A stretch of 7,226 nucleotides of DNA from DSOS01 sp035286585 (GCA_035286585.1 DATEDC010000074.1:1-7226); one strand, 5' to 3'; numbered from the stretch's first letter, positions 1 to 6,406 are shown. The notes: generated by a model not told the origin, from the letters alone. Program-made: numbers and translations.

Positions 1-188
1 GACTCCGCCATTCTGAGCAGGTCATCAACCGAAACCCACGCCGATGTCAGCCAGTAGGCTATCTGTCCTATGATTATATTCGTTTCCTCACCCTTATGTA
101 TCACACCGTCAAGTCGTATGGTGAAGGCATTTTCGGCAGTAGGCGGTCTGGCGTCAGTCAGCGCCGTAATGGAGCGCCGCAGCTCCAT
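1..188 (-). CDS. Possible partial hypothetical protein, runs off left edge
   Basis: A minus-strand reading frame is open from about 239 to the window edge. Its first ATG is at 188-186 and an in-frame GTG at 218-216 is an alternative start. The 62 visible residues begin MELRRSITALTDARPP and include DGVIHKGEETNIIIGQIAYW. Composition is balanced, with acidic residues and a hydrophobic core pattern. The exactly antisense plus-strand frame (3-296) is Arg-rich and looks like a shadow. I do not recognise the family. The putative start lies 77 nt after the stop of the upstream TIM-barrel gene, on the same strand, so it could be a fifth member of that operon. No convincing Shine-Dalgarno sequence is visible. 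Several ATA and AGA codons set it apart from its neighbours. The region could also be non-coding. Confidence 0.35.
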   Translation of the reverse strand, partial: MELRRSITALTDARPPTAENAFTIRLDGVIHKGEETNIIIGQIAYWLTSAWVSVDDLLRMAE

Positions 189-265
189 CGAGCTGAGCGC
201 GTAACAACCCTTACTCACAGGTGTCGGAGGGCGCTTGTGTCAGGTTCAGGGCAGACGGGTGCTTT

Positions 266-1360
266 TCAGGAAACAGTGAAGGAAGTGAAGTGGTAGGCGA
301 TCTTGCCGTCAGCTAAGGCAAGGGTGTCGCTGCCGTTATCAACCCGGCCGTTTGGCGAACTGGCTGTCCAGTTCAGCTGGCGCGAGGAGCCTGCTCCCGT
401 ATAGCTGGTGAGGTTGAAGGTGGCATCAGGGAGCACCTGGTTGAACAAGGTCTGATACCAGAGGCGGATGGCAGCCGCGCCCTGAACGCTGCGCGCCGCG
501 CTGACGTGCACGGCCGTGGGGGTATACAGGCTGGCGACCTGCTCGGGGTTGTGGCTGTTCAGCACGGAGATCAATTGCTCGGCGATATCCTGTGGCGGCT
601 GAGCGCTCTCCCAGGGGTAATCGCGGATCGCCGTCCACACCTCAGGCAGGTAGAGACGGGTGTGAGCCCATTCCCAGAAATTCGCGGCAGCCAGATTCAG
701 GGACTGGGCGGTCTGCATGAAGCTGACCACGTCTGCGGGTGTGGCTGCCCAGGTGCCTGCCTTGTAAGCAGAGCCCACCGGGATGATGGGGCGGAAGGGG
801 GCGATATTTTGAAACTCATTCACCGAACGGGTGAGCTGGTCGGCGGGGTTGTGGTTGGACTGCCAGTATACCTGGGGCATGTTATAGTCGCATTTCTCCA
901 GGAATACTCGCCAGGGCAACTGCGGATGGTAAGAGGGAAAGCGGTAAGAGCACAAGGCTATGGGGAAAGCTGGCAGGCTGAGGCGCAAGCGGCTCATAAA
1001 AGTGGCTGCGGCGCCATCTTTGCCGGGGACTTTATACTCGCGCTCGGCGTCGATGACATAGCCCTCCACACCGGTTTGCCGCACGCGCTGAATGGCCATG
1101 TTGGCTTCTGCAATCGGATCGTCGCCATAAACATAATGCCAGCCGAGAGCCTGGATGCCGCGGGCTTGCAGGGCGCGCACCAGTGGCGGCACCAGGTCGG
1201 CGCCGGTGCTGGTGACGTTGTAGCTGTATTTGCCGTCGGCGATTTTGATCAGCAGGTGACTAAAGCCAGCTTGCTGGGCGAGATTGGCAATGGCATTGAC
1301 ATCGCCTCGCTCGCAGTCGCGTATTCTCCAGATAAAATAGCCTTTTCCTTGCACGGGCAT
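266..1360 (-). CDS. GH25-like TIM-barrel protein with C-terminal NTF2/SnoaL-like domain
   Basis: A 364-residue protein. Residues about 5-245 read as a glycoside-hydrolase-type (beta/alpha)8 barrel. Strand-end motifs are visible in order: HLLIKIADG (35-43), GWHYVYGD (73-80), GYVIDAEREYK (100-110), YNMPQVYWQ (159-167), PIIPVGSAYK (191-200) and NFWEWAHTR (227-235). The Asp104-x-Glu106 pair after a hydrophobic strand resembles the DxE catalytic motif of GH25 lysozymes. Residues about 255-364 resemble a SnoaL/NTF2-like domain (repeated cone fold; small-ligand binding, catalysis or dimerisation), with a typical ending in LADGKIAYHFTSFTV. By inference it binds or cleaves a wall glycan. However, there is no signal peptide or membrane segment, although the genes before it encode envelope proteins. 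The ATG start is supported by GGAG at 1373-1370, 9 nt upstream. The gene lies 43 nt after the LCP gene and is probably co-transcribed with it. Barrel fold fairly sure; activity uncertain. Confidence 0.8.
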   Translation of the reverse strand: MPVQGKGYFIWRIRDCERGDVNAIANLAQQAGFSHLLIKIADGKYSYNVTSTGADLVPPLVRALQARGIQALGWHYVYGDDPIAEANMAIQRVRQTGVEGYVIDAEREYKVPGKDGAAATFMSRLRLSLPAFPIALCSYRFPSYHPQLPWRVFLEKCDYNMPQVYWQSNHNPADQLTRSVNEFQNIAPFRPIIPVGSAYKAGTWAATPADVVSFMQTAQSLNLAAANFWEWAHTRLYLPEVWTAIRDYPWESAQPPQDIAEQLISVLNSHNPEQVASLYTPTAVHVSAARSVQGAAAIRLWYQTLFNQVLPDATFNLTSYTGAGSSRQLNWTASSPNGRVDNGSDTLALADGKIAYHFTSFTVS

Positions 1361-1403
1361 ATCGTTGTTCTCCAGAATCCCGTATTCTGCATGCCTGAGC
1401 GGG

Positions 1404-2453
1404 CTACTGACCGCTGAGCGCTTTGCGCACGACCTTCAACACCGCATCGTTATCGGGCACCAGCACCATGGCTCCGCTGGGCGTAATCCAATTGTAGACC
1501 TGCTTGGGGGTGATGTAATACTGGTGAATGCGGGAGGTATCGTAGAGCTGGGCGGCTAGAGGCAGGAAAGGGAGCATCTCAGCCAGGCGCATATCGGTGG
1601 TGACGCTGTCGCTGTAGATGGCGTAAAGCTCCGGAGCGCGGCGGACGGCATCCAGGCTGAGCAGTTTGGCGGCAAGGGCCTGGATGACTTCTTGCTGGCG
1701 GCGGTTGCGGGCGAAATCGTTGGAGGTTTTGCGCGAACGGACATACCAGAGGACCATGTCGGCGTCCATGCGCTTTTCGCCGCGTGAGATGGTAATCTGG
1801 CGGCCGCGATAATAGTCGGTGAGTGGGTCGCCTACGTTGACATCCAAGCCGCCCAGGCTGTCGATAATCATCTTGAAAGAAGAAAAGTTGATCAGGACAT
1901 AATGCTCCGGTCTCACACCGAAGTTATGTTGAAAGGTATCCGCCAGCTTGGAAAATCCCCCGCGAGCCCAAGCCGTGTTGATGCGATCCATGCCCCAGCC
2001 GGGGATGTTGACATACAGGTCGCGCGGGAAAGAGACCATGTTGACCGTGCCCAACGAGGGGTTCAAACTGACCAGGATGATGGTGTCGGTGCGGAAGATG
2101 GAGCTTTTCGGGCGGGCGTCGGAGCCGAGGAGCAGGATATTGACCTGGTCTTTGGGTCGCTCAACCGGTCCGGCAGGCGCCGCCGGGCTTGGGGGCTGCT
2201 CGACGGCGGGCGGCAGCGGGGTGACGGTGGGAAATTCCGGCGGCACGTAGACGGGCGTGGGTGGCAGGGGTTGGAAGGGGGTGGCGGTGGGCGTGGCGTT
2301 TGGGGGCACCTGATAGCGCGGGGCAAGCGGCGTGGAGGCTGCGTAGGAGGAAACTGAGAGCGGGGCGCCGCTCAGGCTTGAACCACTACAAGCAGCAAGC
2401 AGAAACGCCAGGAGAACCAGCGCAAATTGGGGAGGCTTGAGTCGGAGGATCAA
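1404..2453 (-). CDS. LytR-CpsA-Psr (LCP) family cell-envelope lipoprotein
   Basis: A 349-residue protein. LCP enzymes transfer glycan polymers from undecaprenyl-pyrophosphate carriers to peptidoglycan or other envelope acceptors, outside the membrane. Residues 1-22 form a lipoprotein signal peptide with lipobox LAAC (Cys22), followed by a Pro/Thr-rich spacer (about 30-102). The LCP domain fills about 104-345. Family motifs are present: LLLGSDARP (Asp112), FRTDTI (Arg121, Asp123), SFPRDLYV (Arg144, Asp145), DRINTA (Arg157) and YVRSRKTSNDFARNRRQQE (Arg239, Arg241, Asp246, Arg249, Arg252). These are the pyrophosphate- and metal-binding Arg/Asp residues of the family. Most LCP proteins have an N-terminal membrane helix, so lipid anchoring is less usual. 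The start is a TTG whose TTGA overlaps the TGA of the LysM gene; it is the only start that keeps the whole signal peptide. The upstream Shine-Dalgarno is weak (GAGAAAAG), which suggests translational coupling. Confidence 0.92.
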   Translation of the reverse strand: MILRLKPPQFALVLLAFLLAACSGSSLSGAPLSVSSYAASTPLAPRYQVPPNATPTATPFQPLPPTPVYVPPEFPTVTPLPPAVEQPPSPAAPAGPVERPKDQVNILLLGSDARPKSSIFRTDTIILVSLNPSLGTVNMVSFPRDLYVNIPGWGMDRINTAWARGGFSKLADTFQHNFGVRPEHYVLINFSSFKMIIDSLGGLDVNVGDPLTDYYRGRQITISRGEKRMDADMVLWYVRSRKTSNDFARNRRQQEVIQALAAKLLSLDAVRRAPELYAIYSDSVTTDMRLAEMLPFLPLAAQLYDTSRIHQYYITPKQVYNWITPSGAMVLVPDNDAVLKVVRKALSGQ

Positions 2454-3331
2454 CGCTTTTCTCGAGGTAGGAAGATCACAGAACGCGTAGCGCCAGCGCC
2501 GGGATTCGCCGGCGCCTCGGTGGTCGCCGGCGGAGGCTCAGTCGTAACTGGCGGAGGCTCGGTCGTCGCTGGCGGTGGCTCGGTCGTCGCTGGCGGTGGC
2601 TCGGTCGTCGCTGGCGGTGGCTCGGTCGTCGCTGGCGGTGGCTCGGTCGTTGCCGGCGGAGGCGGTGTTGGCGACGGAACACGAGTGGGAACAAAGGGCA
2701 CGTACAGGTGCTGTCCCACCCGGATGAGATCGGAATCCAGGCAGTTGGCGCTTTTCAGCTCGGCGACGGTGATGCCGCGCGAGGTGGCAATGCTGTAAAG
2801 CGTATCGCCACGCTGGACAATATACACCACCCAGCTAGAAGGAGGCCCACTGCAGACCGGTTGTTGCACAGCAGTGCGGGCAGGGCGTGGCGTGGAAGTA
2901 GGCTCACTGGTTGGAGTAGCGGTGTCTGTGGCTGTAGGCGTGGGGGTGGAAGTGGGGCCGGGGACGTTCAGATAGGTGAGCGAAGGGATAGTGTTGCCCA
3001 CATAATCACAATTTGCCTGACGTAGAGCTTCTGGGGAGATGCCGTAGGTCAGAGCGATTGAGGCAATCGTATCGCCGGGAAGCGATTCAATTTGCATCCA
3101 GCCGGCAGGCGGGGGGCACATCTGGGTGGCTTGCGAGGTGGACGTTGGGGAAGCGGTGAAGGTGGGCTCTCCGACTCGGGGTGTGTTCACCGGCGGCAAG
3201 GGGGTAGGCGGTATGGCTTGGGCCAGCTTGTGGCCGCTTTCAACCAGCGCCAGTAAGAGGCTGCCAATGAGAATGGCTGAGGAGAGCAGGGCCGCGAGAA
3301 TACCAAATACAGCCTGGCGCAGAGCGCTCAT
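2450..3331 (-). CDS. Membrane-anchored protein with two LysM domains and Pro-rich repeat tail
   Basis: A 293-residue protein. Residues 8-31 form an uncleaved-looking membrane anchor, followed by a Pro/Thr-rich linker. There are two LysM modules, at about 78-124 (PGDTIASIALTYGIS) and about 168-213 (RGDTLYSIATSRGIT), separated by a second Thr/Pro linker. LysM modules bind N-acetylglucosamine-containing glycans, typically peptidoglycan, so this is probably an extracytoplasmic wall-binding protein. Each LysM carries one Cys ahead of it and one in an ANC motif (Cys72/Cys108 and Cys160/Cys197), suggesting a disulfide in each. The C-terminal part (about 225-273) is a run of seven-residue PPPATTE-type repeats, then a short basic end (FLPREKR). 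No catalytic domain is visible. The ATG overlaps the stop of the upstream sensor gene by 4 nt (ATGA), with GGAG at 3345-3342, 10 nt upstream. The end overlaps the LCP start. Confidence 0.88.
   Translation of the reverse strand: MSALRQAVFGILAALLSSAILIGSLLLALVESGHKLAQAIPPTPLPPVNTPRVGEPTFTASPTSTSQATQMCPPPAGWMQIESLPGDTIASIALTYGISPEALRQANCDYVGNTIPSLTYLNVPGPTSTPTPTATDTATPTSEPTSTPRPARTAVQQPVCSGPPSSWVVYIVQRGDTLYSIATSRGITVAELKSANCLDSDLIRVGQHLYVPFVPTRVPSPTPPPPATTEPPPATTEPPPATTEPPPATTEPPPATTEPPPVTTEPPPATTEAPANPGAGATRSVIFLPREKR
2516..2662 (-). repeat. Seven in-frame 21-bp tandem repeats coding for PPPATTE
   Basis: Seven consecutive 21-bp units lie inside the LysM gene. The plus-strand unit is of the form ctcggtcgtc-gctggcggtgg. 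The four central units (2558-2641) are identical. The outer ones (2516-2536, 2537-2557 and 2642-2662) carry a few substitutions. On the coding strand each unit encodes seven residues, PPPATTE with one PPPVTTE variant, so gain or loss of a unit keeps the frame. The likely role is a flexible, extended extracytoplasmic spacer. Identical centre units with diverged edges suggest recent expansion by slippage or unequal recombination. Confidence 0.95.
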
Positions 3332-5556
3332 TCGGACAGATCTCCGAAATCCTCATCGGGAGGCAGCCCGGCGATGACAGGTTCAGAAGCGACGGGGAGC
3401 AGCACGCTGAAGGTGGCTCCAAGGCCCGGGCGGCTATCCACCCAGATGCGCCCGCCCAGGTTTTCAATTAATATTTTAATGATGGTGAGCTCGGCGCTCT
3501 GGGCGCCGGTGCCCGGGATGGGTTCCTGCTCGAGATGCGGCAGGGGGGAGAACAGGCGGCTGGCATGCTCTGCGGGGATGCCGCCGCCCTGGTCGGTCAC
3601 CTGGAGAAGCAGGTACTGCGGCTGGCTTTCATCACCCTGCAGTTTTGCGCTGAAGGCGATCTCCCCTCCCTGGGGGGTAGACCCGCCTGCATTTTGTAAC
3701 AGCCCCTCCAGAGCGCGCTGGATAGTTTCCAGGTTGGCATTCAGGGGAGGCAGTTTATCCGGCAAGTCGAGGCGCAGCAGGATGTTTTTCTGTCGAAGCT
3801 GGGTGCTGGCATGGGCGATGGCGGCGTCAATCACCTGGTTGGGATCGACAAGGGATAATGCCAGAATGGCGTGCTCATTTCCCAGGCCCGCAGCCTGATA
3901 GAGCTCCTCGATTAATTCATCCAGGCGCTGCGAAGATATGCGTATGCGTTCCAGGAACTTGCGCTGTAAGTTGCCCAATATGCCCACTGATTCTCCGAGC
4001 AGGAATTCGGTGTAACCCAATATAGAAGCCATGGGACGGCGCAAATCTTGCATGACGGCCATAATTTCCTGGATTTGGGCGCTGGGGAGCTTATCTTGAT
4101 GCTTGAGAGCCAGGAATTTTTGGTCCGCCTGGTAAAGGGCAGATTTGAGATTGGCAATTTCCTCAAGCGCCAGGCGCAGCTCCTTTTCCAATTGTTCACT
4201 CTCCGATGCCAGGCGATCAGATTCGAGCATCAAGAGGTAAGTTTCCTGCTCCCGGCGGAGCTCCTCCAGTTCGGATAGTGCTGCCATAAGTGCCTGGCGG
4301 GTTTCGTCAAGCTCTTTGTCCAGCGCAGTTGGCTTATCAGGTTGCAAGAGGTGTGCCAGCGAGCCAGCCAGCCGGGTGAGCAAATCCTGATCATCGTCCT
4401 TCCAGCCGCGCTCGGAGTGAGGCGAGAGCAGTAGCAATCCGTACTGCGGCGCCCCCTGGCGATTCGGGATGGGGACTGCCAGCAGGTGGCCCGCACGGGG
4501 CAGCCCAAAGCCATCGGCAAAGGCTCTGATGTCTGAGGAGGTGCTGCTGGCGGGCAAGCGCAGGGTCAGGCCGCGGCTGAGGGCGGAGGCTACCAGCGGG
4601 GCAGCGCCATCCGTGATCAAGAAGCCATCCAGGGGTTGCTCGCGGATGAGATCGTATCCGCAGTGGACAAGCATATCGCCGCTCGAATCGGGAGGGGAAA
4701 CCAGCAGGCAGACATCGGCGAGCATCGCCTGGGAGATAGTGCTGGTGAGGGTAGCGCAGAGTTTTTCCGGCTCAGCCCCAGCGGACAGGCTGAAAAGATT
4801 CTCTAGCAACTGGGGATCAGCCCCGTAGCGACGAGGTTCTTGTGGCTTGGCTGGGAAAGCTTGTTGCCCCGTGGCTTGAGTGAGCGGGAAGCGCTGCGGC
4901 AGACCGAGCAACAGGGGGTAGGCGGCCATTTGGGTCAGGCGGACGATGCCGTGATAATCGCCCGGCTCGGGGGGCAAGAGCAGGGCAGCCAGGTGGCCGG
5001 CCATGAGCAAAGCAAGCATGGCAGCGCCAAACCCATAGCCATTGGGTTTGCGAATGAGCAAGAGCAGCAGGCCCAGGGCAGCCACCCCGGCAGCAGCGAT
5101 CTCGCTGGCTTGTCCCGGCAGCGAAGTTTTGTAATCCTGCAGGCCGGACTGACCCCACCACCAGACCAGGTTGAGGGTAAAGGCGGTCAGCGCTAACAGC
5201 CCCAGGATAAGAGTGGCTGCATCGGAGCGGCGTGAGGGCTCAGGGAAAACCCACATCCAGAACACCAGGATCATCCCCAGCAGGGTAAATGCCCGGTCTA
5301 TGGGCGACAGCAGGGTTTGTTCGTTGATCACCCCCTGCCAGGCGACTCCGGCGAGGATGAACAGGATAAAGCGCAGGACGAGCAACAGGCTGAGACCAAA
5401 GACAGTGCGGCGCACCTGGGGAAAAAGAGTGGCTCGCCAGTGGTTCAGAGAGGACTGCAACGCAGCAGCAATGGAAAAAGCCAGCACCAGGTGGTAGGTA
5501 AGATTACCTGGAGGATTAACAACAATGGAAATGATTTCCCTGTATAACTGGTTCAT
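3328..5556 (-). CDS. Membrane GAF-domain histidine-kinase-like sensor protein lacking the H-box His
   Basis: A 742-residue protein. The N-terminal part has about six or seven hydrophobic helices (roughly 21-38, 51-73, 88-105, 113-134, 151-168, 174-196, 208-222). A GAF-like domain follows (about 246-405), then a long charged coiled coil (about 411-487), a DHp-like helical pair (about 492-560) and a HATPase_c-like domain (about 605-722). The H-box reads VMQDLRRPMASILGYTE, so Gln503 (codon 4050-4048) stands where orthodox kinases have His. In the ATP domain, the N-box Asn622 (LLQNAGG), the G1 box TDQGGGIP (Asp655) and an F-box-like RLFSPL are recognisable. The G2 box is degenerate (GTGAQSAELTIIK, 682-694, lacking the GLGL glycines). 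It may be a signalling pseudokinase or scaffold, or may use another phosphosite. No response regulator is adjacent. It heads the LysM-LCP-TIM-barrel operon. The ATG follows a very short leader; Shine-Dalgarno weak. Confidence 0.88.
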   Translation of the reverse strand: MNQLYREIISIVVNPPGNLTYHLVLAFSIAAALQSSLNHWRATLFPQVRRTVFGLSLLLVLRFILFILAGVAWQGVINEQTLLSPIDRAFTLLGMILVFWMWVFPEPSRRSDAATLILGLLALTAFTLNLVWWWGQSGLQDYKTSLPGQASEIAAAGVAALGLLLLLIRKPNGYGFGAAMLALLMAGHLAALLLPPEPGDYHGIVRLTQMAAYPLLLGLPQRFPLTQATGQQAFPAKPQEPRRYGADPQLLENLFSLSAGAEPEKLCATLTSTISQAMLADVCLLVSPPDSSGDMLVHCGYDLIREQPLDGFLITDGAAPLVASALSRGLTLRLPASSTSSDIRAFADGFGLPRAGHLLAVPIPNRQGAPQYGLLLLSPHSERGWKDDDQDLLTRLAGSLAHLLQPDKPTALDKELDETRQALMAALSELEELRREQETYLLMLESDRLASESEQLEKELRLALEEIANLKSALYQADQKFLALKHQDKLPSAQIQEIMAVMQDLRRPMASILGYTEFLLGESVGILGNLQRKFLERIRISSQRLDELIEELYQAAGLGNEHAILALSLVDPNQVIDAAIAHASTQLRQKNILLRLDLPDKLPPLNANLETIQRALEGLLQNAGGSTPQGGEIAFSAKLQGDESQPQYLLLQVTDQGGGIPAEHASRLFSPLPHLEQEPIPGTGAQSAELTIIKILIENLGGRIWVDSRPGLGATFSVLLPVASEPVIAGLPPDEDFGDLSE

Positions 5557-5571
5557 ACCCGCTTTCAGGTG

Positions 5572-5600
5572 ATTATAGCACGGCGGCTAGGCAGGGTGAA
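5572..5600 (-). promoter_or_regulatory. Sigma70-type promoter of the sensor/LysM/LCP operon
   Basis: Read on the minus strand, TTCACC (5600-5595, four of six matches to the -35 consensus) is followed after 17 nt by a perfect TATAAT (5577-5572) preceded by TGC, an extended -10. Only 15 nt separate the -10 box from the ATG at 5556, which predicts a leader of about 8-9 nt. This is inferred from consensus only. Confidence 0.65.
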
Positions 5601-5707
5601 TACAATTTTGAAGGGTGAGACCGGCTATTGCAAGAAATATGCCACCTGACTTGAGGATGTATTCTCGGGCAAATGAGCACTTAATTGAGACGTCTGACAA
5701 AATGTAG

Positions 5708-5735
5708 TTGACAAGCAGATGAATCCGGGTACAAT
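5708..5735 (+). promoter_or_regulatory. Sigma70-type promoter of tRNA-Leu
   Basis: A perfect TTGACA (5708-5713), a 16-nt spacer and TACAAT (5730-5735, five of six matches). The predicted transcription start is near 5742, about 5 nt before the mature tRNA-Leu 5' end. It is divergent from the operon promoter at 5572-5600. Confidence 0.75.
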
Positions 5736-5746
5736 TAGCGGCGCTA

Positions 5747-5830
<84 letters not shown>

Positions 5831-5838
5831 CAGGAATT

Positions 5839-5875
5839 GCAACCTCTCCACGATGGACCAGATCAGGAGAGGTTG
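5839..5875 (+). other. Perfect 10-bp hairpin after tRNA-Leu
   Basis: CAACCTCTCC (5840-5849) pairs perfectly with GGAGAGGTTG (5866-5875) around a 16-nt loop. It begins 9 nt after the tRNA-Leu discriminator. There is no T-tract behind it, so it is not a standard intrinsic terminator. It could serve 3' processing or transcript stability, or partly limit read-through into the FtsB-like gene. Confidence 0.5.
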
Positions 5876-5967
5876 TGCGCTTAAATGACTTTCAAGAATG
5901 TGAATTTTTGCCCGGGGTCTCAACTTAAACTCTTGCGCTGAAGCCCAGGCTGGGGTAAGATGGATGT

Positions 5968-6381
5968 ATGCGACGCCCAAACTTTAGCTTGAAGCATGCT
6001 TTGATCATCGCGGGGGTGGTGTTGCTGGCCGTGCTGGTAATGGATTTCAACAGCCGAGTCAGCGATCTGCGCCGGCAGAGCGCCCAAAAGCAGCGAGTGA
6101 GCGCCGAGCTTGAGGGGCTGCAGCTGACCCAGGTCCTCCTGCAAACACAGATCGCCTACGCCACTTCGGAAGCGGCGGTAATTGAATGGGCGTATAACGA
6201 GGGTAACCTGGTGCGTCCCGGGGACAACCCGGTGGTGCCCGTGCCGCCAGCAGGCAGCGCGCCTGTTCCCACACCTCGGCCAACAGCGGCGCCTGAGCGG
6301 GTGAGCAATCTGGATGTGTGGCTGTGGCTGTTTTTCGATGAGGTAGGGATCAGCGGGGGAGGCGCGAGCGCGTCGCCTTGA
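5968..6381 (+). CDS. FtsB/DivIC-like septum formation initiator family protein
   Basis: A 137-residue protein with the single-pass topology of the FtsB/DivIC family: a short basic N-terminus (MRRPNFSLKH), one membrane helix (about 10-26), then a coiled coil (about 28-62, heptad-like with Leu, Val and Gln). These proteins bridge the divisome in complex with FtsL and FtsQ/DivIB-type partners at the septum. After the coil comes VIEWAYNEGNLVRPGDNP (71-88), where the family usually has a short globular segment. A Pro-rich stretch (89-110) and a terminal segment containing DVWLWLFFDE (116-125) follow. The tail is longer than in classical FtsB (about 100 residues) and looks lineage-specific. The gene sits between two tRNA genes on the same strand. 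I see no convincing promoter of its own, so read-through from the tRNA-Leu promoter is possible. The Shine-Dalgarno is weak (GGGG at 5952-5955). Family assignment is from topology and motif style. Confidence 0.72.
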   Translation: MRRPNFSLKHALIIAGVVLLAVLVMDFNSRVSDLRRQSAQKQRVSAELEGLQLTQVLLQTQIAYATSEAAVIEWAYNEGNLVRPGDNPVVPVPPAGSAPVPTPRPTAAPERVSNLDVWLWLFFDEVGISGGGASASP

Positions 6382-6406
6382 CGCCTCCGGTTAGGCGTGC
6401 TATAAT
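6378..6406 (+). promoter_or_regulatory. Near-consensus sigma70 promoter of the initiator tRNA
   Basis: TTGACG (6378-6383, five of six matches), a 17-nt spacer and a perfect TATAAT (6401-6406) preceded by TGC (extended -10). The predicted start is near 6413, about 25 nt before the tRNA. The -35 box contains the TGA stop (6379-6381) of the FtsB-like gene. An inverted repeat, ACGCCT (6381-6386) with AGGCGT (6393-6398), lies over the end of the -35 box and the spacer. Confidence 0.8.

Noticed and set aside
171..188. The GGAGC/GCTCC inverted repeat as a terminator of the operon
   Set aside because: Short stem, no T-tract in either direction, and it lies within a possible coding frame.
3..296. A plus-strand open frame with ATG at 96
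   Set aside because: It is Arg/Ser-rich and low in acidic residues, overlaps the 3' end of the TIM-barrel gene, and is in exact antisense register with a more protein-like minus-strand frame.
506..1417. A 303-codon plus-strand open frame
   Set aside because: It is antisense to the TIM-barrel gene. Its translation has no recognisable domain, while the minus strand encodes a coherent two-domain protein with a Shine-Dalgarno.
2516..2662. The tandem repeats as a CRISPR array or other non-coding repeat
   Set aside because: The units are directly adjacent without spacers and are in frame within a coding sequence.
2427..2798. A plus-strand frame encoding a GGGSVVA repeat protein
   Set aside because: It is the antisense reading of the 21-bp repeats in the LysM gene; the apparent glycine-rich protein is a by-product of the proline codons.
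5688..5695. The palindrome AGACGTCT upstream of the tRNA-Leu promoter as an operator
   Set aside because: It is only 8 bp with no extended symmetry and no second copy, and is compatible with chance in a 190-bp intergenic region.
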